Assembly: GCF_001984155.1 (NCBI RefSeq)
Contig: NZ_MTQO01000032.1
Coordinates: 62,001 to 126,000, forward strand
Length of the DNA: 64,000 bases
Direction of reading: 5' to 3'
DNA from: Actinosynnema sp. ALI-1.44
GTDB taxonomy: Bacteria > Actinomycetota > Actinomycetes > Mycobacteriales > Pseudonocardiaceae
Made by a program: the position numbers and the translations under genes. The notes under the pieces were generated by a model that made no database searches, was not told the DNA's origin, and saw only the letters and a program-made list of their open reading frames with translations. Numbering within the stretch: position 1 is the stretch's first letter; every line of letters begins with the position of its first letter. Of this stretch, positions 53,596 through 61,805 are shown one piece after another.

Positions 53596-54765
53596 CTACC
53601 TCCTGGTGGAGGCGGTCTTGGCCAACTCCTCCCAGATCACCGTCGCCGGGTGCTTGTCGAGCCTGTGGTGGTTGGTGGTGACGGCGATCGTGAGGCCGCG
53701 GGCACGGTCGGTCGCTGCCATCGAGGTGAACCCGCCGTACGTGCCGCCGTGGCCCTGCCAGGTGCGGGTCGCCACTGTCCTCTGCGAGGTCCCCATGCCG
53801 TACGGGGTGTCGCCCGACTGCGGCGAGGGCTTGACCATCATCTGCACCGTCTCAGGCCGCAGCAGAGTCCCACGCGCGAACACCGCGTCGAGCACCAGGC
53901 CCGCGCCTGTGGCGGTACCGGCGAACGCGCCGTCGGTGAACGGAAGCCCGTACAGGTCCGTCGGGATGCCCGTCGCGCCGTACGCCGTGAAGTAGTCCTC
54001 CAGCGTTCCGTCCTCCCGCCGCGTGTAGCCGTGGGCGAAGCGGTTGAGGGCTCGTTGCGTGCGCTCCATGGTGACGATGTCATCGGTCATCGGCACCTGC
54101 GGGGTACCCGCGCGCCGGAGGAAGTTCCGGTGGGCACGCACGAGCGCCTCGTCGCCGCCCGCGGTCTTGGCCAGCACGTGGCCAAGGATGATGTAACCGG
54201 TGTTGGAGTACTCGAACTTCTTGCCGGGGTCGACTGGTTGGCGGATGCCCGCGTTGAGCGCCTTGAAGGTGTACGGCCGGTCAGGCTTGTACTGGTCACC
54301 CGGTGGGAACAGCGACGCCGTCGCCGGGTCCCCGTACAGCTCGGGGTATCCGCCGGTGTGCGTGAGCAGCATGCGGACGGTGACCACCCGCGACCCGGCG
54401 ACCTCGTCACCGACGTAGGCCGAGATCGGCTTGTCGAGGTCGAGCACGCCCTTCTCGACCTGGTGCAGCACGAACGTCGTGAGGATCAGCTTGCTGAGAC
54501 TGGCGTACGTGAACATCGTCTGAGACGTGACCCGCTTGGCCGGGTCGTTGATCGCCTTGCCCCGCTTGCCGGACCACACGACCCGGCCGTTGTGGATCGC
54601 CACGGCCTGCACACCGGCGTCCCCGAACTGCGACGCGGCCCGTTCCAGCGCCTCATCCATCCGTTTCCCGAGGTCCTTGCCCGGCATGGCGGCCGCTGTC
54701 GTCGGCACGACGACCGCCATGCCGAGGGCCAGGGCCAGAACGCCACGCCACATTCTCCGATTCAT
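53596..54765 (-). CDS. secreted serine hydrolase (class C beta-lactamase / DD-peptidase fold)
   Basis: 389 aa with a signal peptide (WRGVLALALGMAVVVPTTAAA). Active-site motifs SxxK (YASLSKLI), YxN (FEYSNTGY) and HGG (GHGGTYGG) are all present, as in D-aminopeptidases and carboxyesterases of this fold. ATG 54765 has GGGAGG 4 nt upstream and overlaps the racemase stop by 4 nt. As the last gene of a D-amino-acid operon it may release D-residues from peptides outside the cell (inference). Confidence 0.88.
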   Translation of the reverse strand: MNRRMWRGVLALALGMAVVVPTTAAAMPGKDLGKRMDEALERAASQFGDAGVQAVAIHNGRVVWSGKRGKAINDPAKRVTSQTMFTYASLSKLILTTFVLHQVEKGVLDLDKPISAYVGDEVAGSRVVTVRMLLTHTGGYPELYGDPATASLFPPGDQYKPDRPYTFKALNAGIRQPVDPGKKFEYSNTGYIILGHVLAKTAGGDEALVRAHRNFLRRAGTPQVPMTDDIVTMERTQRALNRFAHGYTRREDGTLEDYFTAYGATGIPTDLYGLPFTDGAFAGTATGAGLVLDAVFARGTLLRPETVQMMVKPSPQSGDTPYGMGTSQRTVATRTWQGHGGTYGGFTSMAATDRARGLTIAVTTNHHRLDKHPATVIWEELAKTASTRR

Positions 54766-55880
54766 TTGTCCTCCCTGAGTTCCATTGTCCGCACATCTGT
54801 GGTGACCGACTCGAGGGCACCCTCGTCGACGACCGCGCCGCAGCCCGGACCTGCCGGGATCTCGATGTGGCCGTCGACGAGTTCGAACGGTTGGGTGATG
54901 TCGTTGGTGTAGTAGCGGCTGGTGGCCGAGATGTCGGCGGGCAGGGTGAAGTTGGGCAACGCGGCGAGGGCGAGGTTGGCCGCCCTGCCCACCCCTGTCT
55001 CGAGGACACCGCCGCAGAACACCGGGACGCCGTGCGCCCGGCACAGGTCGTGGATCGCCCTGGCTTCCAGGTAGCCACCGACCCTGGCAGGTTTGATGTT
55101 GATGACGTCGGCGGCGCCCAGCGCGAGGGCGGTGGCCGTGGCCGCCAGCCCGGTGATCGACTCGTCGAGGCAGACCGGGGTGTTGATCTGCTTGACCAGC
55201 CGGGCGTGTGCGACCAGTTCGTTCGCCGGGAAAGGCTGTTCCAGCAACAGCAGCCCGAACTCGTCCAACGCGCGCAGCACGTGTGTGTCGCCGGTGCCGT
55301 ATGCCTGGTTCGCGTCGACCTGCAGCAGCAGGTCGTCCCCGAACGCGCGGCGCACCGCCGCCACCGGCTCCAGGTCCCAGCCGGGCCGGATCTTCAGCTT
55401 GACCCGGCGGTAGCCGTCGTCGAGATAGCCGGCGACCCACTCCAGCAGCTCGGCGATGTCGGTCGCGATCCCGACCGAGACCCCGACGGGAATCGGCTTG
55501 CGCACGCCGCCGAGGTAGTCCAGCAGCGGCATGCCCCGGCCACGCAGTTCCGCGTCCAGGATCGCCGTCTCCACAGCCGCTTTCGCGAGTACGTTGCCCG
55601 GGACCTGCCGCATCGCCTCGTGTGCGTACGCGGCCGTGATCGGACCGTCCGAGGACAACAGCGGCAGCAGAACGTGCTCGATGACGTGCTTCGCGCCGTC
55701 GAGGTACTCACCGAAGAAGATCGGTTCCGGGTCGGCGGCGCATTCGCTCCAACCCTCGCTGTCCGGCCCGATCCACCGCAGCAGCACCAGTTCCCGTGCC
55801 GTTTCGACCGCGCGAGAAGTCCGGAAAGGACGAACAAGCGGCATGCGCACGGTACGCAGTTCGACTCGCACGCCGCTCAT
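54762..55880 (-). CDS. N-acylamino-acid racemase / o-succinylbenzoate synthase-like enolase
   Basis: 372 aa, muconate-lactonizing subgroup of the enolase superfamily. Catalytic Lys of VKLKI and NIKPARVGG, metal ligands in LQVDANQAY, LLLEQPF and CLDESIT. The C-terminal FCGGVLETGVGRAANLAL segment matches Amycolatopsis N-acylamino-acid racemases/OSBS. Such enzymes racemise N-succinylamino acids or make OSB; no menaquinone genes are near, whereas a GNAT enzyme and a D-aminoacylase are, so racemase activity is favoured. ATG overlaps the GNAT stop by 4 nt. Confidence 0.88.
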   Translation of the reverse strand: MSGVRVELRTVRMPLVRPFRTSRAVETARELVLLRWIGPDSEGWSECAADPEPIFFGEYLDGAKHVIEHVLLPLLSSDGPITAAYAHEAMRQVPGNVLAKAAVETAILDAELRGRGMPLLDYLGGVRKPIPVGVSVGIATDIAELLEWVAGYLDDGYRRVKLKIRPGWDLEPVAAVRRAFGDDLLLQVDANQAYGTGDTHVLRALDEFGLLLLEQPFPANELVAHARLVKQINTPVCLDESITGLAATATALALGAADVINIKPARVGGYLEARAIHDLCRAHGVPVFCGGVLETGVGRAANLALAALPNFTLPADISATSRYYTNDITQPFELVDGHIEIPAGPGCGAVVDEGALESVTTDVRTMELREDK

Positions 55881-56665
55881 GCGCGCACCAACGCGTAGCA
55901 GCCGTCGGCGGTGATCCCGGCCGGTCGGTAACCGGCGGCCCAACTGCGGTCCAGCACCTCCCGCGACGCCAGCCGCCACCGTTTCGCCTTGGCGGGATCG
56001 GACCGGCGCACGGCCTCGATGTCCGGCGGGATCCACGCCAGCACAACAGGTCCGGTCGGCTCCCCGGCGACAACGGGATCGCCGTCGTGGTCGTGGTCGA
56101 GCACGCGCGGCCCCGCTTCACCGCTCCAGGCCAGGGGAGCGGGCTCGGCCAGGTGCCAGGTCGCGACGAGACGGTCGGTGTGATCGTCCCGGTTCACCAG
56201 ATCACGCATGGGTGGGTAGAAGTCCTTCCGGAAGTCGGTGGCCCGGGCGCCGAGCCGGTTGAGGTTGAAATGCGCGTTGCGCCGCACCAGCGGATCGAAC
56301 GTCCACACCATGGTCGACGCGCCGCGTTCGAGCGCCCACAGCCGCTGGGTTCGTTTGAGCGCAAGCCCGATGCCGCGCCCGGCGTACTCGGCCGAGACGG
56401 CCGCGATCAACGAGTACAGACTGTCGGACCCAGGCGCTCCCGCCAGCCCCACCGTCAGGCCGATGGGAAGGCTGCCCGCGAACGCGCCCAGGACGCACCC
56501 ACCGCTGTGCAGAAAGCTCATCAGCAGGTCGGCCGGGATCGGCGGCGCGTCCCGGGGCGCACCCCACACGTCGGCGAGCATTTTCTCGGCCGCGACGCAT
56601 TCGTCGACGGTGCGCAACTCCCGCACGATCACCCCGGCCCGACGGGTGGCCTCCTCCACCGTCAT
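55877..56665 (-). CDS. GNAT transferase linked to N-acylamino-acid racemase
   Basis: 262 aa. GNAT core with VSAEYAGRGIGLALKRTQR (acyl-CoA loop) and a conserved MVWTFDPLVRRNAHFNLNRL segment, then a long C-terminal part; this architecture matches the GNAT enzymes encoded next to N-succinylamino-acid racemases, where one member was shown to add succinyl from succinyl-CoA to D-amino acids. The acyl donor here is not known. Start and stop each overlap the neighbouring genes by 4 nt. Confidence 0.85.
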   Translation of the reverse strand: MTVEEATRRAGVIVRELRTVDECVAAEKMLADVWGAPRDAPPIPADLLMSFLHSGGCVLGAFAGSLPIGLTVGLAGAPGSDSLYSLIAAVSAEYAGRGIGLALKRTQRLWALERGASTMVWTFDPLVRRNAHFNLNRLGARATDFRKDFYPPMRDLVNRDDHTDRLVATWHLAEPAPLAWSGEAGPRVLDHDHDGDPVVAGEPTGPVVLAWIPPDIEAVRRSDPAKAKRWRLASREVLDRSWAAGYRPAGITADGCYALVRA

Positions 56666-58572
56666 ACCAGGCCGCCGTAGATCACGGTCGTCCCGTCGAG
56701 CTGGACTGTCGCCCGCCGCTGACCTGGTCTGGCCAACGGATCGTGCTCGTCGACGGTCAGGGTGAACGCGCGCTCGGAGCCGTTGGCGAGCCGGCCGATC
56801 CCGGTCACGGTGAACCACCCGTCGGCGGTTTGCAGCCTGCCGAGCCTGGTGGACGTCAGCACGCCCATCGGACCGACGACCGTGACTGTGCCCGAGGCCG
56901 ACAGGGCACCGTCGCGCTGACGCAAAGCGGCGACCAGGACAGCGCCGTGCCCGTCCACCGGACGCACCACTCCGGCCACACCCGCCTTGAGATGCCTGCC
57001 GACGTTCTGCGGGCGTGTGGGCATGCCCGACGACCGCCGCAGCGCGTACCCGGCTGCGGCGCGGGTCGGCTCGCCGTCGGCCAGCGCGAGCCTGCCGTTG
57101 ACGAAAACCCAACGCACGCCGACGGAGTACTGCTTGGGCTGCTCGAACGTGGCCTTGTCCGCGATGGTCTTCGGGTCGAACACCGTCACGTCCGCGGCCA
57201 TGCCCTCGGCCAGGTAACCTCGGTCCACCATGCCGATCATGGTCGCGGGCAGGCCGGTCATCTTGCGGATCGCTTCCTCCCACGACAGCAGACCGCGTTC
57301 ACGGACGTACCGGCCGAGCACGCGCGGATAGCTGCCGTAGTGCCGGGGGTGCGTCTGCGCCGACTCGGTCACGCCGCCGTCGGACGAGAACGCGACGAAC
57401 GGGTCGGTGATGAAGTTGGCGAGGTCGTCCTCGGAGCCGATGTGCATGACGGCGAGGATGTTCCCGTTGTGCGCGGCGAGAAGCCGCATGATCGCCTCGC
57501 CGATCGTCACGTCACCGTACTCGGCCATGAACTGCGCGATCGTCTTGTTGCCCAGTTCCGGCAGCGAGACCTTGTCCGGCGTGCCGACGTCGTCGATCAC
57601 GAACGCGGTGATCTCCTTGTCGATCCGCGGCCGCAGCGCCGGGTCGGCGAAACGCGCGAGCATCGCTGTCGTACCACCATCCTGGGCCCAGGACGGCACG
57701 TAGAAGGCCAGCCCGGTCGCCGCGGCCGTGTACGGGTAGACGTCGCCGCCCGCGTGCGTGCCCGCCGCTCGCGTCTCGTCGAGCAGGTCGAGCATGGTTC
57801 TCGACTTGCCCCAGTTGCGCGGACCGGCGACCTTCATGTGCGTGATCTCGGGCATCAGGCCCGCGGCCCGGCCGATCGCGATGTCCTCTTTGGTCGACTC
57901 GACCACGAGGTTCGTCTCGTCCCGCATGTGGTCCGAGAAGAACGCGCGCCACGACCGTGCGCCGCGCACCACGTCGACGACTTCGTTCGTGCGAGCGTAG
58001 GACGCGGGCGTGTAGCCGAGTCCGCCGGACACGCCCCACGCGCCTTGGCGCATACCGTCCTCGATCCGCGCGCGCATCTGCGTGGACTGCGCCGCGGTCG
58101 GGCGGGTGTCGAGTTCGCCCATCGTGGCTTCCCACACCGAGTTGAACCCGACGTACGGGGCGACGTTGATGCCCTTCTCGGCCCTGTCCAACTGCTTGAG
58201 CTGCTTGTCGATCTCGTACGTGCCGCTGCCGTCCGGGCCGAGCGTCTCCGTGGTGACGCCCTGGGTGAGCGAGCTCTTCGCGGCCGCCAACGGCGCACCG
58301 GTCTCCGTGTGCGCGTGCACGTCGATGAAACCCGGTGTGACGTACTGGCCGGTGGCGTCGTAGCGGCTGCGTGCGGTGACACGGCTGAGGTCGCCGAGCC
58401 GGTGGACACGGCCGTCCTTGATACCGACATCGGTGAACCGGCCGGGCGCGCCGCTGCCGTCGAACACCTTGCCGCTGTGGATGATCACGTCCAGTTCGGG
58501 TTTCGGCGCCGCGTAGGCCGCGGGCACGGACAACACGAGTGTCCCGGTCAGGACAGCCGCCATGACCTTCAT
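56662..58572 (-). CDS. secreted N-acyl-D-amino-acid deacylase (D-aminoacylase)
   Basis: 636 aa with signal peptide (KVMAAVLTGTLVLSVPAAYA). Amidohydrolase with metal motif FIDVHAHTE, EITHMKVAG, a late Asp in FSSDGGVTE and the C-terminal signature RGYLAEGMAADVTVFDP. The last 110 residues are an extra beta-rich domain not usual in short D-aminoacylases. Start ATG 58572 chosen for AAAGGGA 10 nt upstream and a clean signal; ATG 58593 overlapping the permease stop is possible. Predicted to cut N-acyl-D-amino acids outside the membrane. Confidence 0.87.
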   Translation of the reverse strand: MKVMAAVLTGTLVLSVPAAYAAPKPELDVIIHSGKVFDGSGAPGRFTDVGIKDGRVHRLGDLSRVTARSRYDATGQYVTPGFIDVHAHTETGAPLAAAKSSLTQGVTTETLGPDGSGTYEIDKQLKQLDRAEKGINVAPYVGFNSVWEATMGELDTRPTAAQSTQMRARIEDGMRQGAWGVSGGLGYTPASYARTNEVVDVVRGARSWRAFFSDHMRDETNLVVESTKEDIAIGRAAGLMPEITHMKVAGPRNWGKSRTMLDLLDETRAAGTHAGGDVYPYTAAATGLAFYVPSWAQDGGTTAMLARFADPALRPRIDKEITAFVIDDVGTPDKVSLPELGNKTIAQFMAEYGDVTIGEAIMRLLAAHNGNILAVMHIGSEDDLANFITDPFVAFSSDGGVTESAQTHPRHYGSYPRVLGRYVRERGLLSWEEAIRKMTGLPATMIGMVDRGYLAEGMAADVTVFDPKTIADKATFEQPKQYSVGVRWVFVNGRLALADGEPTRAAAGYALRRSSGMPTRPQNVGRHLKAGVAGVVRPVDGHGAVLVAALRQRDGALSASGTVTVVGPMGVLTSTRLGRLQTADGWFTVTGIGRLANGSERAFTLTVDEHDPLARPGQRRATVQLDGTTVIYGGLV

Positions 58573-58592
58573 GGTGGGCGTTCCCTTTCTCA

Positions 58593-60002
58593 TCAAGCAC
58601 CAAGCCGCGAGTGATGGCGGCTGTAGAGCACGTACACGGCAACCGCCAGCAGCAACCAGCCGCCGAACAACAGGTACGTGTCAGCGGGGAGCTGGTAGAT
58701 CAGATAGGCGCAGCACCCGATCGACAGCAGCGGCACCACCGGGTAGCCGGGTACCGAGAACCCGCGTCGCAGGTTCGGCTCCCGGCGCCGCAGGATGATC
58801 ACGCCGAGGGAGACCACCGCGAACGCCACCAGCGCTCCCATGCTGGTCAGGTTCGCCAGCTGTTCCAGCGGGACGACCGCGGCGATGAGTGCGACGAATC
58901 CGCCCACCAGGACAGTGCCCGCCACCGGCGTGCCGCTGCGGGGCGAGATCCGGCTGAAGACCGGCGGGATGATCCCGTCCCGGCCCATCGAGTACAGGAT
59001 GCGCGTCTGGCCGTACAGCACGATCAGGATCACGCTGACGACCGAGATCACCACACCGGCCGAGAACACGGGGCCCGCCCAGCCCCCGGAGGTGACCTTC
59101 GCCAGGATCGCGGACAACCCGGCCTGCTGGCCCTCGAACTGCGTCCACGGCTGCGCGCCGACGCCGACCAACGCGACCAGCACGTACACCGCGGTGATCA
59201 CCAGTAACGCGAACATGATGGCCAGCGGCAGCGTCCGGCGCGGGTCGCGCACCTCCTCACCGGCCGTGGACACCGCGTCCAAGCCGATGAACGAGTAGAA
59301 GACGGTGGCCGCCGCCGCGCCGACACCCGCGAACCCCATCGGCGCGAACGGGTGCAGGTTGTCCGAGTCGAACCCGGTCGCCCCGATCACCACGAACAGC
59401 GCGAGGATCCCGAGCTTGAGCAGCACCATGATCGTGTTGACCAGCGCGGACTCCCTGGCGCCCCGGACCAGCAGCAGACAGCACAGCCCGACGAGGATCA
59501 CGGCGGGCAGGTTGACGTAACCGCCCGCGCCGGGCGGTGCGGAGATGGCCGCGGGCATCTGTGCACCGAACAGTCGCTCGGTCAGTTCGTTGAGGTACTG
59601 GCCCCAGGTGACCGCGATGACCCCGCCGGAAACGGCGTACTCCAGCAGCAGGCACCAGCCCACGGCGACCGCGGCGAGCTCACCGAGCGTCGCGTAGGCG
59701 TAGGAGTACGACGACCCGGAAACGGGGACGGCGGAGGCGAGTTCGGCGTAGCACAGCGCGGTCAACGCTGCCGTGATGGCACCGAGGACGAACGACAGGA
59801 TCACCGCGGGCCCGGCCTTGGGCACGGTCGCGTTGAGCGTGAAGAAGATGCCGGTGCCGATCGTGCCGCCGATCCCGATCATCGTGAGCTGGAACGTGCC
59901 CATCGTGCGGCGCAGGGTGGTGCCCTGGGGCTCGGCGTCGGTGAACGCGTCGACTGGTTTGCGCCTGAGCATCTGGTGGCGAAACGACAAGCCGGTCGGC
60001 AC
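58593..60002 (-). CDS. APC-family amino acid permease
   Basis: 469 aa, about 12 membrane helices. APC signature MIGIGGTIGTGIFFTLN in helix 1 and FYSFIGLDAVSTAGEEV in the middle, as in amino acid/cationic amino acid transporters. GTG 60002 is the start: GGAAGGAGG lies 4 nt upstream, and upstream sequence has no hydrophobic continuation. First gene of the five-gene operon; predicted uptake of amino acids produced by the downstream enzymes. Divergent from the CdaR/PucR-type regulator. Confidence 0.9.
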   Translation of the reverse strand: MPTGLSFRHQMLRRKPVDAFTDAEPQGTTLRRTMGTFQLTMIGIGGTIGTGIFFTLNATVPKAGPAVILSFVLGAITAALTALCYAELASAVPVSGSSYSYAYATLGELAAVAVGWCLLLEYAVSGGVIAVTWGQYLNELTERLFGAQMPAAISAPPGAGGYVNLPAVILVGLCCLLLVRGARESALVNTIMVLLKLGILALFVVIGATGFDSDNLHPFAPMGFAGVGAAAATVFYSFIGLDAVSTAGEEVRDPRRTLPLAIMFALLVITAVYVLVALVGVGAQPWTQFEGQQAGLSAILAKVTSGGWAGPVFSAGVVISVVSVILIVLYGQTRILYSMGRDGIIPPVFSRISPRSGTPVAGTVLVGGFVALIAAVVPLEQLANLTSMGALVAFAVVSLGVIILRRREPNLRRGFSVPGYPVVPLLSIGCCAYLIYQLPADTYLLFGGWLLLAVAVYVLYSRHHSRLGA

Positions 60003-60064
60003 AGTGGCCTCCTTCCGTCCCCCGGGGTGCTGCCATTCTGGAGCGGGAGGAAGGCCTCGTCGTT

Positions 60065-60087
60065 GGCGAAACCGCCTATACTTCGCC
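60065..60087. promoter_or_regulatory. inverted repeat and TATACT -10 box before the CdaR/PucR-type gene
   Basis: GGCGAA (60065-60070) and TTCGCC (60082-60087) flank TATACT (60077-60082), which ends 6 nt before GTG 60089. This spacing would start the transcript at or near the GTG, a leaderless mRNA. The repeat overlaps the promoter and may be an autoregulatory site also acting on the divergent permease operon. Confidence 0.55.
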
Positions 60088-60088
60088 G

Positions 60089-61309
60089 GTGCGGATGTGG
60101 GAATCGCCAAACGTCGGCGGTACCAGCGAGGAGTTGTACGCCCTCGCGGACGCCATGGCGGCGGTGATCGGCGGCTCGGTCTCCATCGAGGACCTCGACA
60201 ACCGCGTGCTCGCGTACTCGTCGATCCCCGACCAGCGCATCGACGACCTGCGCCGCCAGGGCATCCTGGACCGCCGCGTCCCCGACCAGCCCGAGCAGCC
60301 GCAGCAGTACCGGCAGGTCCTGTCGGCGGCGGGGGTGGTGCGGCTGCCGGTCCTCGGTCCGGACGAACTGCCCCGCGTGGCTGTCGCGATCCGGGCGGGG
60401 GAGCGGCCACTGGGCACGATCTGGGCGATCGAGGGCGCCACGCCGATGGACGCCACGGGCGAGTCCGCCCTGCTCGACGGCGCCAGGCTGGCCGCCACGC
60501 ACCTGCTGCGCCAATGGGGCGCCGCGGAGCTGGACCGGCAGGACCGTGCGGACGCGCTACGCGGCCTCCTGGTCGGCGAGGGCACGGCGAGTCAAGCGCG
60601 CGTCCGCCTCGGCATGCCCGACCCACCGCGGTTGACGCTGCTCGCCTTCGCGCAGGCAGGCTCGTCGGTCCTGGACGCCCGGCTGGACACAGCCGCGGCC
60701 CGGCATTGGGCTGCGGTGTCCGCCGAAGCGGCGACCGCGACGATCAACCGCACCGCATACGTCCTGCTGTTCAACGACCCGCCGACCACCGCACGCCGGC
60801 TCGCCGAGCAGGCCGTCGCCGCCCTCTGCCGCGGCCTGGACGGTCCCGTGCGGTGCGCGCAGAGCCGGACCACCGGTGACCCCGCGGAAGTGCCCGCGCT
60901 GCGCGCCGAAGCGGACGCCATCCTGCGCGTGACCACCGCCGACCCGTCCGGCCGAGCGGTCGCCGTCCTCGGCGACGTCCACGCGAGCGTCCTGCTCAAC
61001 CACGTCGCCGACTCGTTGGCCGGCCACCAGGGCCTGCGGCATCCGGGAATCGAGGCGATGCTGGAGCACGACCGCACCCGCCGCACCCACTACGCCGCGT
61101 CGGTCACCGCGTGGCTCGACGCCGCGGGCAACGTCGGCGACGCGGCGCGACAGCTCAACGTCCACCCCAACACGTTGAAGTACCGCCTTCGGCGCGTGCA
61201 CGACCTGTTCGGGGTCGACCTCCTCGGCCACCCCGACGACCGGCTTTCCTGCTGGCTGCACCTGCGCCTCCAGCAGGATCAAGCCGTCTCCTCGACGGTG
61301 CCGAACTAG
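60089..61309 (+). CDS. CdaR/PucR-type transcriptional regulator
   Basis: 406 aa. Residues 15-140 form a sensing domain, followed by a GGDEF-like region and a C-terminal PucR helix-turn-helix (GNVGDAARQLNVHPNTLKYR). CdaR and PucR relatives activate catabolic operons when bound to a small metabolite. GTG 60089 follows a -10 box by 6 nt; ATG 60095 also in frame. Divergent from the APC-deacylase-GNAT-racemase-hydrolase operon, its likely target. Converges with the YciI-like gene 3 nt away. Confidence 0.88.
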   Translation: MRMWESPNVGGTSEELYALADAMAAVIGGSVSIEDLDNRVLAYSSIPDQRIDDLRRQGILDRRVPDQPEQPQQYRQVLSAAGVVRLPVLGPDELPRVAVAIRAGERPLGTIWAIEGATPMDATGESALLDGARLAATHLLRQWGAAELDRQDRADALRGLLVGEGTASQARVRLGMPDPPRLTLLAFAQAGSSVLDARLDTAAARHWAAVSAEAATATINRTAYVLLFNDPPTTARRLAEQAVAALCRGLDGPVRCAQSRTTGDPAEVPALRAEADAILRVTTADPSGRAVAVLGDVHASVLLNHVADSLAGHQGLRHPGIEAMLEHDRTRRTHYAASVTAWLDAAGNVGDAARQLNVHPNTLKYRLRRVHDLFGVDLLGHPDDRLSCWLHLRLQQDQAVSSTVPN

Positions 61310-61312
61310 CCC

Positions 61313-61681
61313 TCAGTCCTGCGGTGCTTCCTGCAGTGCGCGGACCTCGACCCTGCTTCGCAGCGCACGCGAGGCCTGCTTGGTCCATTCGATCGCGACG
61401 TCGTCGTTCTCGGCCTCGATGATCCAGAAGCCGCCGAGGTACTCCTTGGCCTCCGTGAACGGGCCCGGTGTGAGTACGGGGCTGTCACCGGAGTAGTCCA
61501 CCGTGGTCGCGCTCGACGGTGGCTGCAGGCCGCCGGCGGTCACGAACGCGCCCGCCTCCTCAAGGGCGGTGTTGAACGCACCGACCGAGGCCATGATCTC
61601 CTGCAACTCCGCCGGGTCCATGCTCTCCATCGTCGGCTCCTCGGCGGAGTCGTGCGGAAGGCTCAGGAAGTACTGCGTCAT
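61313..61681 (-). CDS. YciI/DGPF-domain protein
   Basis: 122 aa. YciI-like ferredoxin fold with MTQYFLSLPHDSA start, PGPFTEAKEYLGGFWIIEAE (DGPF-type motif) and a C-terminal strand VEVRALQEA. Such proteins are common in actinomycetes, often next to sigma or LuxR regulators; enzyme role unknown. ATG start with GAGGAG upstream. It lies 124 nt downstream of the LuxR-type regulator on the same strand. Confidence 0.85.
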   Translation of the reverse strand: MTQYFLSLPHDSAEEPTMESMDPAELQEIMASVGAFNTALEEAGAFVTAGGLQPPSSATTVDYSGDSPVLTPGPFTEAKEYLGGFWIIEAENDDVAIEWTKQASRALRSRVEVRALQEAPQD

Positions 61682-61805
61682 TGTCGTCTCCTCGTCGTAC
61701 GGCCGGCGGCCGCTGTCTCGATGCCGGAAACGCTAGGCGAGGCTCACCGCCGACGAATCAGTCATCGTGACTGGTGTCCGGGGAACCGTCGACCGGCGTC
61801 GGCCG

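Noticed and set aside
54762-55880. menC (o-succinylbenzoate synthase for menaquinone)
   Set aside because: The fold cannot separate OSBS from racemase, but the neighbours are D-amino-acid genes and no other men gene is present, so the symbol was not used.
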